64,000 bases of DNA from Acheta domesticus (GCA_031308135.1 JAHLJT010009419.1:180018739-180082738); one strand, 5' to 3'. Shown: positions 1 through 12,250, numbered from the stretch's first letter. Numbers and translations: made by a program. Notes: generated from the sequence alone by a model not told the origin.

Positions 1-600
1 ACGCACGGGGGACACGTGGGCAGATCGCGTTGCGGGCCCCGCCGTCCCATGCCAGGCGCTCCTCCCGTCGCGACGCGGGCGGCGCCAGGGCCCTGCAACT
101 CTCCATCAAAACCGGGGACAAAGCTCGTGGGGCCTACTGTAGGAAGCGCTAGCCGAATGCGGGCTCGCCAACATCGGCATTAAAAGTTGTGGGATATACG
201 AAACGTTTCTTCTAAATGTTCAATTATTCAAAATATATACATATAAAAAACTGCGCGAACATCGACGCTATCTTTTGTAACATAACGCGCCCGCTTGAAC
301 GTAATGCGAACCTATGTAGCAGCTACACACGTTTGAAGTATCGTTGGCAGTAGTTCGTATTTTAGTTCCGATAAGAAGGTCCTGCTGGAGAGGGCGCCAC
401 CGTAATGGTCTCCACCACGTTATATGGGAGTTGAAGGGCCCTGGGCGGCGCCCTGCGCTGTTGGGCCGAGGAGCGCGAAGAGGGACGGGCGTGTGTTTGC
501 GCGCGGAGAGCGGCCGTTGGGGCCAGGCGCTCGCTGCCACAGGCGGCAGGCAGACGGTCCTCGCGCCTGCACGCCCTCTTGGTACGGTTCTTCCAATCAG
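1..600. other. GC-rich left edge, no gene recognised
   Basis: Bases 1-180 and 424-600 are much richer in G+C and CpG than the rest of the window. The first 150 bases are open in more than one forward frame up to the window edge, so a truncated exon cannot be excluded. No protein family is recognisable in any frame, and the open frames covering 344-928 run straight into the triplet repeat and look like by-products of base composition. Confidence 0.3.
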
Positions 601-884
601 CACCGCTACCGCTACCATCACCATCACCACCACTTCTGTAACCACCACCACCACCACCATCATCATCACTACCAACACCACCGTAACCACCACCACCGCC
701 GGCATCACCACTATCATCATCACCACCATCACCACCATCACCACCATCACCACCATCAATACCATCTTAACCATCATCATCATTAGTATCACCACCATCA
801 CTATCAACACCATCTTAACCATCACCATCACTAGTATCATCACCACCATCACCATCACCATCGTCACCACCACACAGAATAGAC
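601..884. repeat. CAC/CAT/ACC trinucleotide tract
   Basis: About 280 bases are made almost entirely of CAC, CAT, ACC and ATC triplets, interrupted by CTA and GTA. It reads as poly-His or poly-Thr forward and Met/Val-rich on the reverse strand, which explains the long frames on both strands here. It is an imperfect triplet microsatellite with several local duplications of a 9-12 base unit. No flanking frame suggests a histidine-rich protein. Confidence 0.9.
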
Positions 885-2080
885 ATACACAGAAAGGAAA
901 GAGACCCACAATCCTTGTGTCGATATGATGCGCATGGCTGTCATATTGAAAGTGTGTAAACTGCTGTACGACCCCACATTTGTCGTGTGTTGAACGGTGG
1001 TTATATCTAATGTGTGTCTAACTAGCAAAAAGCATACATAACCCGAGGGGACATTTGCTTAGTAAAGGTAAATATTAGTATCGCTTATAGGCAAATATTA
1101 ATAAAAGATAAAGATAAAAAGGTAAAGAATTTCATTAAAAAAATTGGAGCCGTTTCTTAGAAAATATCGCTTTAGCCTTACTAAAAATGCGAAATGGAAG
1201 CTCTTTTTTTACAAAAAAAATGAGTTTTCGGAAACCTTTATTTAAAGTAATTTTATTTACTTTAACTCACAAATGCAATAGTGTTTACAAATCGACGGAA
1301 ATGTGCATATTAAAGGCCTGAGAGATATTTCAAACAAATTACATTTGTGTAATTTTTGGGGAAAAAAACAACAACATAATACGCCAAAATGAATTTTTTG
1401 TCATTATAAATATTTCAGTTAGCACTAACTATTGGAAAAGTTAGAAGAAAAATATCTGGAGTCGTTTTGAGAAAATGGCGTTTCAGCTGACACTTGTGAT
1501 TCCTTTACATAGTTTGAAGATAGTGCGCGCTGCGCGGTGGCTAACTGAAGATGAAAGCAGCCACCCTCTACTTTCCTTTCTGTGAAGTAACTATTCCGTG
1601 CTACCATCACCATCACGCACATCACCCCAACGCATTTATGTCGCAACTGGCTTATCAGTATAGCAAACAATAGGCGTATAAACGATAGACTTACTCCCAA
1701 GTTTGCAGTCTCCTATCAAATGCGATCGAAGCTGTGGAATTTTAAGAGAGAAGTAAAATAAAGGCGTCTCTTCCATGTCGTAGATTTATTCCAGAAAAAA
1801 ATTCATCAAGCCAAAAAGAAGCCTTCAGAAACCTCCTGAGCTTTATTATAGTCGCCTATTTCTTTCCCCGTGTGGTACATTCTTTCACTGGAATTTGGCG
1901 AAAGGAGCGTCAAGAAATTCGTGTGGCGTCGGAATACCATCTGTCTGGTCCGTCGATTCTGCCCCGATTAACAGTTCAAAGAAGTGGTGCATACGCGCCT
2001 TGCTGTACCATCAAAAACCTTTTTTTCAGAAGATATCGGAAAGCTTGTGCAAAGATGTGTCAAGTGTATAGAAAAGAAGG
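885..2080. other. Non-coding, with one foldback-arm fragment
   Basis: No gene is seen. Bases 1135-1490 match, in the same orientation, the right arm of the foldback-like element at 3801-9364: the stretch resembling ggagccgtttcttagaaaat, then the cacat/taaag module, then a second partial subrepeat start near 1425. It is a fragment of about 1.2 subrepeats. The rest is AT-rich DNA without recognisable content. Confidence 0.55.
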
Positions 2081-2085
2081 GTGAC

Positions 2086-2966
2086 TGTTCGGGCCCACAG
2101 CAAAGCAGAAATAAATACGTTTATTTCACAAGCAAGGCAGAACAGTTGAATTGCGTAATCGGCAGAGCGCGGCCGTTGAGTAGGTGTCACATATCACCCT
2201 CACATCCGCTGTTCGGCGAATTCTCCCAACGGACGGCAACGGACGGGCGTGGCCGCTCGTACGTGTCCGCCTGCCCATCTCACCCCCACAGCTCGGTCCG
2301 TTGGAGGAGCAACGGACAAAAACTGCCAGATCATTGCAAATCCAGATCAAATGGCAAATGGTAATTGGCCATCGCCATCCCCACCTCTGCCGCGCGTGAG
2401 AGCCCTTTCCTAACGTCTCTGCCCCAACCGAATTCGGCTTAACCGACTTCGGTAGTCCGCATAAAGACACCGTGCAAGATAGACGCGTGTGTTCAGGGCT
2501 CCGCGCAGTAGCGTGTAAAGAATGTATAATCGTGCAAATGAGCTGCATACGGCTCGCACATAAATTGTTTAATCGTGGCAGTGCACGCTTTAATTGTGTC
2601 TGTCGCTCTTGCGTGGGTTTGCGCCCGCAATTTTGGTTGAACTATGTAACTCGCGGCTGCTTCTGGTCGGCGCAAGGTAGCCACGGCGGTCCAAGGTGTC
2701 ACTACAATAACTACGCTTGGACAGGTGTATTAATGCACCAAGAGAAATTTTCATCTTAATTCTGTGCTTCTTGTGCATTTACTGTGTGAATACTGTGCAT
2801 TTACTTATTAAATATTGTTTGTGCTGGAAACTTGCTCGTATATGCATCCTGCACTCCTGCGCCAATCCCAAGAGCTATCAAAGGGTTTCGGGACTACTGT
2901 ACTTCATCACTACAGTCCATTCATACAGTCCACTCATGAACATTAAGTATATAGTAGCCCCGAACA
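2086..2966 (-). mobile_element. Solo LTR, 881 bp, with gtgac target duplication
   Basis: The unit starts TGTTCGGG and ends CCCGAACA, an 8-base terminal inverted repeat with the TG...CA ends of a retroviral-type LTR. It is flanked on both sides by the same 5-base sequence gtgac (2081-2085 and 2967-2971), which is direct evidence of integration. It is more GC-rich than its surroundings. An AATAAA-type signal lies on the minus strand near 2105-2120, close to the 3' end, so the minus strand is the likely sense strand. No internal gag-pol region is present, so this is a solo LTR left by LTR-LTR recombination. The TGTTCGGGGC start and 5-bp duplication fit Ty3/gypsy-like elements, but class is inferred. 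Short frames inside it are not genes. Confidence 0.85.
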
Positions 2967-2971
2967 GTGAC

Positions 2972-3144
2972 TATGTTAAAAAATGATATCAATAAAAATT
3001 GTGTATTCTTCCTGTAATACATTGATTGCAGATACTTATTGACTTACCCTCTAAATTTAAGTATTTGCACTTCGCAAGTTCATAACAGAATTACACCCTT
3101 AAATAGTATGCGAGTAATCTGCCTCTCGTCTGTCACTGGCGATT
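2972..3144. other. AT-rich spacer
   Basis: Short AT-rich sequence between the solo LTR and the first foldback arm. Nothing is recognisable in it. Confidence 0.5.
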
Positions 3145-3538
3145 CATTGAGCTTCATGTAAAGTACCACAAATTTTCAAGAATGTTTTTCAAAATCGCTG
3201 CGCCACGAGTGGAATCAGATCGACGGGGAACATTCATTTTCGAAGAAATCGTATTGATGGTTTAATCGCTGGTGTTGTTCACACGCATACACACTGGACA
3301 GACAGACGGACGGACGGACGGACGTTTTGCTTTCAATTGTTTTTTCGGTATCAAGGACTCACAAAACATTTCCTGGCTACACCACGTGTTAGGGAATTTG
3401 TTTTATTTAGCAACTGGTTTTATCCACTTTTTTGTGAACAGGGCCCGGTAATGATTTTTTCTGCCGAAAATTCGCAGTTATTTCGCTCAGCATAACATAA
3501 TTTTTCCAATACTAATATTATATATATATATATATATG

Positions 3539-3576
<38 letters not shown>

Positions 3577-3622
3577 CACCGTACATACAGGTACGTATGT
3601 AGTATATATTGGGAAGTAAAAA
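3145..3622. mobile_element. Foldback arm fragment (right-end type)
   Basis: This stretch is the reverse complement, with divergence, of the outer part of the left arm at 3801-4200. It has the modules shared by all arms of the family in the window: a gacggacggacgg tract (3302-3325), the 'acgtgttaggga' stretch (3384-3396), the tttagcaactggttttatcc stretch and a terminal gaaagtaaaaa-type tip at about 3612-3622. It lies tail-to-tail with the left arm of the next element about 180 bases away, so the pair can fold into a large hairpin. Confidence 0.7.
3519..3577. repeat. (TA)n microsatellite
   Basis: Alternating TA over about 58 bases with a single GT interruption, inside a foldback arm fragment. 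Confidence 0.95.
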
Positions 3623-5394
3623 TTGACAAAGTACACGGAAAAGTCTGTAAACACCTTATTATCTTATTGAATAATTATAAATACAATTTATATAAATATT
3701 TTTGGCATTTCCTAAGCTAACATATTTTACACAAAAATTTATTATTTTCACAAAATATTTAGAAAGTCTTTGCCTTTTTCACATTTTGCAACGTTTGCAA
3801 TTTTTACTTTATTGTGTATTATGGTATACATATACGTACGTATAGTGTAGGGAAAGTTGTGTAATGCTGTACGAAAAAATGGCGGATTTTCGGCAGAAAA
3901 AACACATATTACAGGAAACGAAAAGATGGATAAATCCACTTGCTAAATTAAGAAAAAAATCTCCTAACATGGGGTGCAACCAGAATTCCTGTTTTATGGG
4001 TCCTTTACACTGAAAAAACAATTGAAAGCAAAACGGCTGTCCGTCCGTCTGTGAACAACGCTGGCTACTAAACCGTTCAGCCGATATTCTCCAAAACTGA
4101 TACTTCCCGATCGATCTGGCCGATCTCGTGTCCCCTTGAATTTGAAGCCAATATTTTAATTTTGGGGGGTACTTTACATGAAGCGCATGAGATACTTTTA
4201 AATTTTTTTAAAAAACCGCACCAATTTTTTCTTTATATTTCTTGTAAGAATAGAGTAAAATATACCTTTAATGGCGGAACAGGTTCGATTTTCACGGTTA
4301 ACTTTCAATTTTCGAAAATTGCAAAACTTTGAATTGTATTCGTCGTGTTCAACTACAAAATTGTATATAGAGATTTTTCCTTCAAATACAAGTTCTTCTT
4401 CATGGTGAGTTTTTAAGGTCATGTACATTTTTTTAAAAATTTGAGTAGTTTTCGCGCAATATTGCATGCAATATGTGCAATTTTAAAAAAATACAATAAG
4501 AAGTTTTTCTCCGGATTGCTCTTTTCTTTTGTTTTTTTTAATTACAAAAATGTAATTTTGTTGACTTGCCTTTCACGTCGTTAATATTTACATTAGTGGT
4601 GATTTGTTCACATTATTATATTTATGAGTACTTGAGCTTTAAATAATATCAAGTAAAGTTTCTCGAAAACTCAAATCTTTTCTTTGAAAAGTAGCTAAAA
4701 TTTTCGCATTCTTGCAAATGCTCGAACGCCATTTTCTTTAAAACGGCTCCAATTATTTTCAAACTTTTCGAAAGAATAGTGCTAATTGTACTCTTTAATA
4801 TGGCCTAAAGTTATTTTGGGGGATGTTTTTGTTTTTTTTATTACAAAAATGTATTTTTTAAGATCTTTCACACCGTTAATATGCCCATTTCCACCAATTG
4901 GTAAACACTATTGTTTTTGTGGGTTAATGTGCTTTAAATTACTTCTAATGAAGTTTTTCGAAAATTCAAAAATTTTCTGTGAAAAAAGCTTGAAGTTTTG
5001 AATTTACAGAAGCGCGTAAACGCCATTTTCTTAAAAGCGGCTCCAAATTTTCAAAGAATCGTCCATTGAGGACGATTTTTTACTGTTCTTTATTATTCTT
5101 AAAATAATATTTCGGAATTTAGGAAATCGAAAATTAAGAAAATGTCCAAAAAATGTACTTTGGGCGGCGATAGATGGCAGCTGGCAAGAGAATGTGGCAA
5201 GTCCGAATAGCAAGCCCAGCGCTAAGGGAATAGAAAACTAATACGAGAAACTCTGTTCCCATTCTCTTGCACTGCTAGTCATCTTCGGGATTCAAAGATT
5301 TATGATTCACCCTTTCAACCAGTGCAATTCATAAACCCTGCTAACCCATTCACATAGATAGAAGAGGAACATTGTAAATCCTAGTTGAAAACAT

Positions 5395-5985
5395 AACAAT
5401 ATTCCAATAACTTTCAAGTCTCCGTAGACAACCTATTGGTGTTCTTCATAATTAATTTTTTAAAGTTCTTCCATATTGTCATATGTTTCCTTTTAATGAA
5501 CAGAATAAGCATATGACACTGGGGCATACAGATTTCCATTATGAAACAGAACAGCTTTGGGTCTGCGTTTCGAGGAATCTATAAACAACCACTATTGATC
5601 TCTGACATATTCCAAATTTTGAAAGTGCACCAAGAATGTTGCTGCAATATACAAACTGACCCTCTTTCGTGAAATAATCAAGGTACTCTTCTTCTCTCTT
5701 TCGATACCATTTAAACGTTGTGCCTGGAGCGAGCATATTTTTCTCCTTCAGTCGTGAACATAAAACCTGCGCCGATTCCTTTGAGATGCCAAGATCTTGC
5801 ACCAAATCATGAAGTTCTTCTTGATTATACAACTGGGGCCTTCTCTCTTCTTTGGGAATACCAGTAACGTCCATTTCAGTGTCATAGCAGTCTGAGGATT
5901 TCATGTGGTGGGTTTGGTATAGGAATATCAGGACCATGTGGTAAGGGTCTAATGGCTGACGTAAGTTATTGTAATGCATTGCCAA
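5395..5985 (-). pseudogene. Uncharacterised transposon-borne protein, decayed copy
   Basis: The minus-strand frame 5985-5539 and two other frames together give fragments of a conserved protein family found in many copies in arthropod genomes, recognised from memory and without known function. In order: a SAIRPLPHGPDIPIPNPPHE segment (about 5950-5890, out of frame), the ELHDLVQDLGISKESAQVL segment, YFTKEGQFVYC, then after a frameshift near 5590 an SSKRRPKAVLFHNGN segment, a KETYDNMEEL segment and VVYGDLKVIGILL near 5400. At least two frameshifts and in-frame stops are present, and the amino terminus and carboxy-terminal half are missing, so it is dead. It sits exactly between the two foldback arms. 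It resembles the relics at 30430-31678 and 47383-48381 but is a different subfamily. Confidence 0.75.
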
Positions 5986-6770
5986 CGTTCATTTGAAATG
6001 TTAATCAACCGTAAATGTCGCACAAACTACGGGCGATGTGAAGAAACCAAATTCACATATCTAATCAAGTAGCAATACCGACTCATCGTTACCCTGCTTT
6101 TCTTTAAAAGCAGCGAATTGTCACTGCCCTGCGTTTATACATGACATAGCATGTGCTAATTTGGAAAACGAAAAAACGATGATTTTGCAAAAACTGTACG
6201 TAATAGAGAAACAAGGAAATTGTACACTTAATCAAGATGTACTAATGGCACACTTTCCCGTATTAGTCTTCTAGTTCGTTGGGTCTGGGCTACCTATTCG
6301 CAATTGCCACATACTCGTGCTAGCTTCCATCTATCGCCGCCCAAAGTACATTTTTTTGACATTTTCTTAATATTCCGGTTTTATAATGGTAGAACGAAGA
6401 TATTAATTTTATAATATTAAAGAACATTAAAATCTCGTTCTAAGTGCCAATTCTCTCTGAAAAATGTTGAACCATTTTTAAGAAAATGGCGTTTAAGCAC
6501 TACTAAATATGCGAAATTTGAAGCTCTTTTCCAGAAAAAATTTTTGAATTTTCGAAACACATAATTTGAAATCGTTTGAAGAACATTTACTCAGAAATAA
6601 AATACTGTTTACAAATTGCTGGTAATGTGCGTATTAAAGGAGTGAGAGATCATTAAAAAATTACATTTGTGTAATTGGCCTTTACGTCATATTAAGTGTG
6701 AGTCTTCATGTCATATTGAGTGCAATTAGTATTTTCCGTTCGAAAAGTTTGAACAAAAAAGGGTCCTCCT

Positions 6771-8180
6771 GGATACCACCTTGGTAAAAAGTTCCCCTCA
6801 ACCAAATTACATATGAGTGGTCACACTATAATTCTAACATAAAAATAATATTTTTGAAAGGTTTCTTAGCCTTCGTCCCACCACCCACACACCTATACAG
6901 CCAAAAACGTGTTTTTTTAATTTCAATTTTTTTCGACAACTTAACACTATTTTATCAGACTGAAAAAATATGATAATTTAGAACACAACTTGGACTATCA
7001 GAAAAACATTTTTTAATTTTTTCTCAGGCCCAAATTCAAACACAAAAAAATATTTTCGAAAAAAAATATCAAGAAATATTTTTTACTGTGTCTTAGAAGC
7101 CTGGAACAGGCTCGAAAAAATGTCAAGGTTCCTCTTAAAACACAAATTGTTGTGCATTTTTTTCAGATTTTTTCGATTGCTGGGCTGCAGTTAAAAAAAT
7201 AAAAACCATTTTCCCGCCTTTAAAACACCTGGACTTTCAATATACTTTGAAAATGACTGCAACGGTTCTGCAACATTTCATCAAATGATAAAGGAAATAT
7301 TGGTACAGGTATAACACAAACACAGTCTTCACTCTTCACTGCACACCTACATCCCTCCACAATTAAGTACAACACTTACAGAGCACGGCAAAACGTTAAT
7401 TGAATAGTTTCACTACACGCATAAGAAACAATCTTCAGCCAAATATAATAGTGCTTCTAGTTGTTGCTGGAGAGCAAAACTTGATTTAATGATTATGCAA
7501 ATAAATCTCGTCAGACTGCACAAAATACGGTGTTAACAGAAAGCGTAAATATTGTCGAATCTAAGCCTTCTAAGTGTGTCGCCACAAAAATTGCTATCAG
7601 CAGGAAGGACTGAAATATTGAGATGGCCTTGATAGTATTGAAGCGTGGAACCAAAAAGTTAATTGAATGGATTGGAAAATGTCTCATCTTGTAGATTATG
7701 GTGTGAAAAACGTTTCTTTGAGCCCTTTGGCCTCAAAATTTTAGTTTTTAAGGCTCTAAAACGCTTTGTTTATGAGTTATTTGACGATATATGTTGACAT
7801 ATGATGCGGGTTGCATTTTACATGACTATTTCGATGCGTTTTTTTAAAAGATATCATCCATATTTTTAAAGTCAAAGTGGAATTCGTCAAGTCTCCATGA
7901 AATTCTCGTTCTTTAGAGCCCTCATTTATAAAGATTGGTTGCGTGTGAGAGCCGGAACGCAAAGGTATACTACTGAAATAATACAGGAGACGATTTTTAA
8001 GTTAGTGATGCGCGTCATTTTTAGCAAATTTCATTATACAACACTTCCGAAAATAGTAAAGTTAGAAAAAAATAAAAATACTCGTGTTCACTTATTTGAT
8101 CCATATAACAAATAGAAAAAATTAGAAAATAAATAAAAATATGAAGGCCAAATTTTGGTCTTTTTTTGTGCGATTTGAGG
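6771..8180. other. Insertion inside the right foldback arm
   Basis: The arm sequence stops near 6765 and resumes near 8185 with the next expected module (reverse of 'cgtcgttaatatttacatta'). The 1.4 kb between has no counterpart in other arms. It is AT-rich with runs of A and T, and short frames at 7777-8115 show no recognisable protein. No terminal repeats or target duplication were found, so its nature is unknown. Confidence 0.5.
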
Positions 8181-8895
8181 TGGAATGGCGCATGTACTCA
8201 TTAATATAATAATGTCAACTAATCTCCGCTAATGTAAATATTAACGACGTTAGAGGCAAGTCAAAAAATCAAATTTTTGCAATTTTGGAAGAAATAAAAG
8301 AATACAATAAGAAGAATGCAATTTTTGACGAAATAAAAGAATGCAGTATGGCGTTTTTGTCATGTAATAGAGTACATTTATCACTATCCCTCCAAAAAGT
8401 TCAAAGAACAAATTTGGAACCGTTTTTGATAAAATCTTGTTTTTGTAATTTTTTAAAATTGCGAATATTTTGCGCAATATTTCCAGAAAATTTCTAAACT
8501 TTTCAAAAAATGTTCACCACTTTAATGAAATAAGTTACTTTGGATAACAAATTTTATTTCGAGGAAAAATCTTTATCTTCAATTTTGTAGTTGTAGGAAG
8601 ACGCTGAACAAAATTCAAACTTTTCTAATTTTCTAAAATTCAGAGTTAACCGTGAAACTCGGACCTATGCCACATTAATAAGTGTATTCTACTCTATTCT
8701 TACAAGAAATTTAAAGAAAAAAAGGAAGGAGGACATTTTGGAAATGTTCGGGGGCTTCATGGAAAGTACCCCCCGAATTTTGAAGAACGTTTTTCAAAAT
8801 TGCGGCACCTTGAGTGAATCCCGATCGACCGGGGAATATCCGTTTTGGAAGAAGTGATACGTATGGTTTAGGCGCTAGTGTTGTTCAGACACTAG

Positions 8896-9225
8896 CGGAC
8901 GGGCGGACGGGCGGACGGGCGGACGGGCGGACGGGCGGACGGGCGGACGGGCGGACGGGCGGACGGGCGGACGGGCGGACGGGCGGACGGGCGGACGGGC
9001 GGACGGGCGGACGGGCGGACGGGCGGACGGGCGGACGGGCGGACGGGCGGACGGGCGGACGGGCGGACGGGCGGACGGGCGGACGGGCGGACGGGCGGAC
9101 GGGCGGACGGGCGGACGGGCGGACGGGCGGACGGGCGGACGGGCGGACGGGCGGACGGGCGGACGGGCGGACGGGCGGACGGGCGGACGGGCGGACGGGC
9201 GGGCGGGCGGGCGGATGGACGGACG
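8896..9225. repeat. Octamer array (CGGACGGG)n, about 38 copies
   Basis: A near-perfect tandem array of the 8-mer CGGACGGG runs to about 9200, then degrades through GGGC repeats to ggatggacggacg. It replaces the short gacggacggacgg or ccgtccgtctg tract found at the same place in the other foldback arms (3302, 4043, 16915, 25640, 56335), so it arose by expansion of an arm-internal tetranucleotide. Because 8 is not a multiple of 3, all three frames on each strand stay open and give GGRADGRT/RPSARPPV repeats that are not genes. Confidence 0.95.
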
Positions 9226-9364
9226 TTTTCGAAAGAACAACTTTTTCGGTATCAGGGGTCCCCAAAACATGTACTTCCGTTGAAATCTCGAAATCATTTG
9301 CATAACTTTCTCTGTACGACCTATATTACTCCATATGTACGTACATGTACTGGAAAGTAAAAAC

Positions 9365-11520
9365 TGATTCATAATCACCTATTTTAATCAAAAGCGGTTC
9401 ATTAGTCGGTGCCCCCCTGTATAATATACAGTTTTTATGTAATAAGTTAAAGTACTTAACTCAAATTAACAATAACTAAATTCTATGGAAAAACTATATT
9501 TGCACTTTAAGTTGTGAATAAAAAACGGATTTCTTATTCCAAAAGTTATGTTTTCTTGAGGAATCGAATTTGAAATTTTGATTACTTTGACAGCTGATGT
9601 TGACGTCGCAATGCAACCCACAGCACATCTTTATTTTCTGATATATCTATCGCTTCTATCTCGGAAAAAAGTTTTCTTACCCACTTCAAACCTGATTTTG
9701 CAAGCGCTCAGACGTACCTTTGACTGTAACATTAAAAATCAGTAATATCTGGACCTTCGACATTCTGAAGAAGTTTATCTCATGGGTTGTCAGACTCGTG
9801 CAGAATTTCGTATTCTCTGACGAATTAGAATTTCAGAATGTATTCACTCTAATTTAAGAGATTTTACATTAAACGCTTCGAAGTATAAGAATTTTTTCTC
9901 GCCTACATTCCTGTGATGATAATTTCAAGTCCTGACGGCATGAAATGCAAACTGTTTGAACGGATTCGACTGGTTGTCACAAAAATTGGAAATAAATTAC
10001 AAAATTTCCTCAATCTGAATTCGAACAAAAAATTGTTCTTGGATATCTAAAATAACTTAAAAATTTCCAGTCCTTCAAAAAATAAAAGCATGCTTTACAG
10101 TAAAATTTGAAAAGGCGAAACAACTGAAAGAGAACCATCGGAAATTATTAAAATGTTTCACGGCAATTACGAACTGAAAACTAGTTGCATTTTCTGCTCG
10201 CCAACGAACATATCCTTTAGAATATTAACTTAAAGTAATATTTTTATCCTAGGGGTATTAGTTCAAAAAAATGAATAGTAGAATACTATTTAATTTCTTT
10301 AATTGTAAATTTAATTGGACCTTTGAAATTCAAGAGAATCTCTAATCGAACCTGAAATGTGAAGAGCCAACTTGATATTACTGAATGTTGCAAATGCCTC
10401 AAGCCCGAAACTCACTCCAACTATCAATTTGTACCGCCAAATTTTGCTCCAATAGCAAAAGACAAGCTTGTGATTTCAAAGCGACGCTTTCTGTTTTTAA
10501 CTTTTTATAGTTTATGGGGACGTCAGATCCGAAAATCTTTTTTGGAAACCTATATTTAAACCATAAGTAATTACACCCAATAAAACAAGTTTATTTAGCC
10601 CCCAGTTGTTGAAAGTTAACGATACAATAACGAGGACAGAGGAAGTTATTACAGATTTTTCTTGTTCTACAAGCCTTTGTTTTTAGAAACTTTTTCATTG
10701 ACCCACCGTTGACTTCGTGTTATTCTCATATTACGCATGGAGAATTGCATCAGTAGAAATGTAGGATTGGAAAATGCAAAAATTTATGTCTACAATAGAA
10801 AATATTCCCCAGAATTATTTGCGATGGTAAAAAATTGTATTTTTTACTTTCTAATACTTTGTTTTTTATATCATGGATATTCGTCTTACTCGACAGTTGG
10901 CCTTGGCAGAGACAGCTTTGACGCGCTGTCCTTGCCATGTGCGCCCTGCATGATGTTTAGTGGATAATTTCTAGCGAACGTCAGATTTCAGCTTTTAACG
11001 ACGAGATATTTTGATATTGGGCGTTGTAAACGCGTCGCACAAGCGCTTAGCTGACACGACACTCTATCTCCTTTATTAATTTATTCTGAGTTGGTTGCAA
11101 CAAGTGTAGATTACGTCACTGAAAAAGCTATTGCTGTTAGTTATGACTAGGAAACATGTAACGGCATTTACCACGTTTGCAAAAACACACAAGTTTGGCA
11201 CAGAGTATAATTGAAAGGAATTGAGAATTCCGTGACTTGAAAAATTATATTTGACGTATAATATAATGATGGTGGGAATTAGCACTTCAATTTTTTTTAA
11301 TCGCATTTTAAAAACAAGGCTATTGCATTTCGAAAGCATTATTAAAATTAAGATTTAGCCTTTTTTAGCATTTGTTGAGAAATTAATCATTAAGGGAGAA
11401 GTCTTTGAGATAAAATATTTTGTTGGATCTTAGATTTTCCCGTTAAAATCGGCAAATCAGGAAAACGATTTTAATATTTCCCATTTGTGAACTTTAATAA
11501 ATATAAAAGCGTAAAAAAAG
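9365..11520. other. Unannotated AT-rich DNA
   Basis: No gene, RNA or repeat family is recognised. The frames at 10359-10559, 10737-10967 and 11076-11339 are short and match nothing known to me. A short hairpin-capable stretch (gcagagacagc with gctgtccttgc) lies at about 10903-10937. Confidence 0.4.
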
Positions 11521-11521
11521 G

Positions 11522-11632
11522 CTCGTTTTCGGTTGTGCCGCTAGGAGACGCATGATCGCGACTGTATCGAGCAGTGCAGGAGATCATGCGACTCCTGCGA
11601 CTCCTGGCGGCACAACGGAGAACGACGCGAAA
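11522..11632. repeat. GC-rich imperfect hairpin
   Basis: Arms of about 40-45 bases around 11524-11562 and 11580-11628 are inverted repeats: ttcggttgtgccgctaggag faces ctcctggcggcacaac, and cgcatgatc faces gatcatgcg. The right arm carries an extra copy of gactcctgc. The loop is about 18 bases. It stands out as CpG- and GC-rich in AT-rich DNA. It could be a small foldback element or a transcribed stem-loop. Confidence 0.7.
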
Positions 11633-12183
11633 TACGACCCCCGACGAAGCTAAGACCCCTTGAGTTGACCCTGAGCGTTCAGGCTTTCAGGATCATTTTT
11701 TAAAACTGTTCTTTTTTTTACTTTCTTTTTTCAGCTATATTTTAATTACAAGTTAATAAACTCGGCCCATCTTCCAAACATCGATGTGTTGTCGATATCG
11801 CATTCCTAGTTCGAGAGCGAACACTGTGGATAAAATAGAATGCAATTTAGCAATTATTTCGCCTATTAATGACCATTTTACACTTTGTATCTGATTTCGC
11901 ATTTTGTAATAGATTTTTCATTTTATTGCAGATTAATAACATTCAGAAATATACAGCATCGACCGTCAAATATACAATTACTCATTTTTTTCAGCATTTG
12001 GTAACATTTGAAATTTTGTAGCAATAGCCTGTCATCTCTTATGTTAAGTTATATTGATATACACTTCCTTGCAACACATTATAGTGAGAGATTGTGCTTG
12101 ATTGTTTTTGCGTGTTCATATTTTTAGACTGTTCATAGAGATAAATGTTATGTCACGAATATTTTCAGTGGGTGTTTATTGTT

Positions 12184-12250
<67 letters not shown>

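Larger units (their letters stand above)
3801..9364. mobile_element. Foldback-like element with long TIRs, 5.6 kb
   Basis: Left arm 3801-5255 and right arm 6246-9364 are inverted repeats of each other, sharing the tip TTTTTACTTT / AAAGTAAAAA and the same modules in mirrored order. Each arm is built from repeats of about 290 bases, seen from recurring 'cgccattttctt...cggctcc' near 4726 and 5019. The interior (5256-6245) holds a decayed gene of an uncharacterised transposon-borne family. The right arm is interrupted by about 1.4 kb of unrelated DNA (6771-8180) and contains an octamer array. Arms of the same family occur at 1135, 3145, 15755, 16656, 25399, 54425 and 56092. Long TIRs with internal tandem repeats recall Foldback elements. 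No target duplication was identified, so the exact ends are uncertain. Confidence 0.7.

Noticed and set aside
424..928. Histidine/threonine-rich protein
   Set aside because: The frame depends on the triplet tract and has no supporting start context or family similarity.
8896..9225. CRISPR-like array
   Set aside because: There are no spacers, the unit is 8 bases, and the DNA is eukaryotic.
8814..9378. Frames of 126-167 codons with GGRADGRT or RPSARPPV repeats
   Set aside because: The octamer period keeps every frame open. It is a minisatellite, not a repeat protein.
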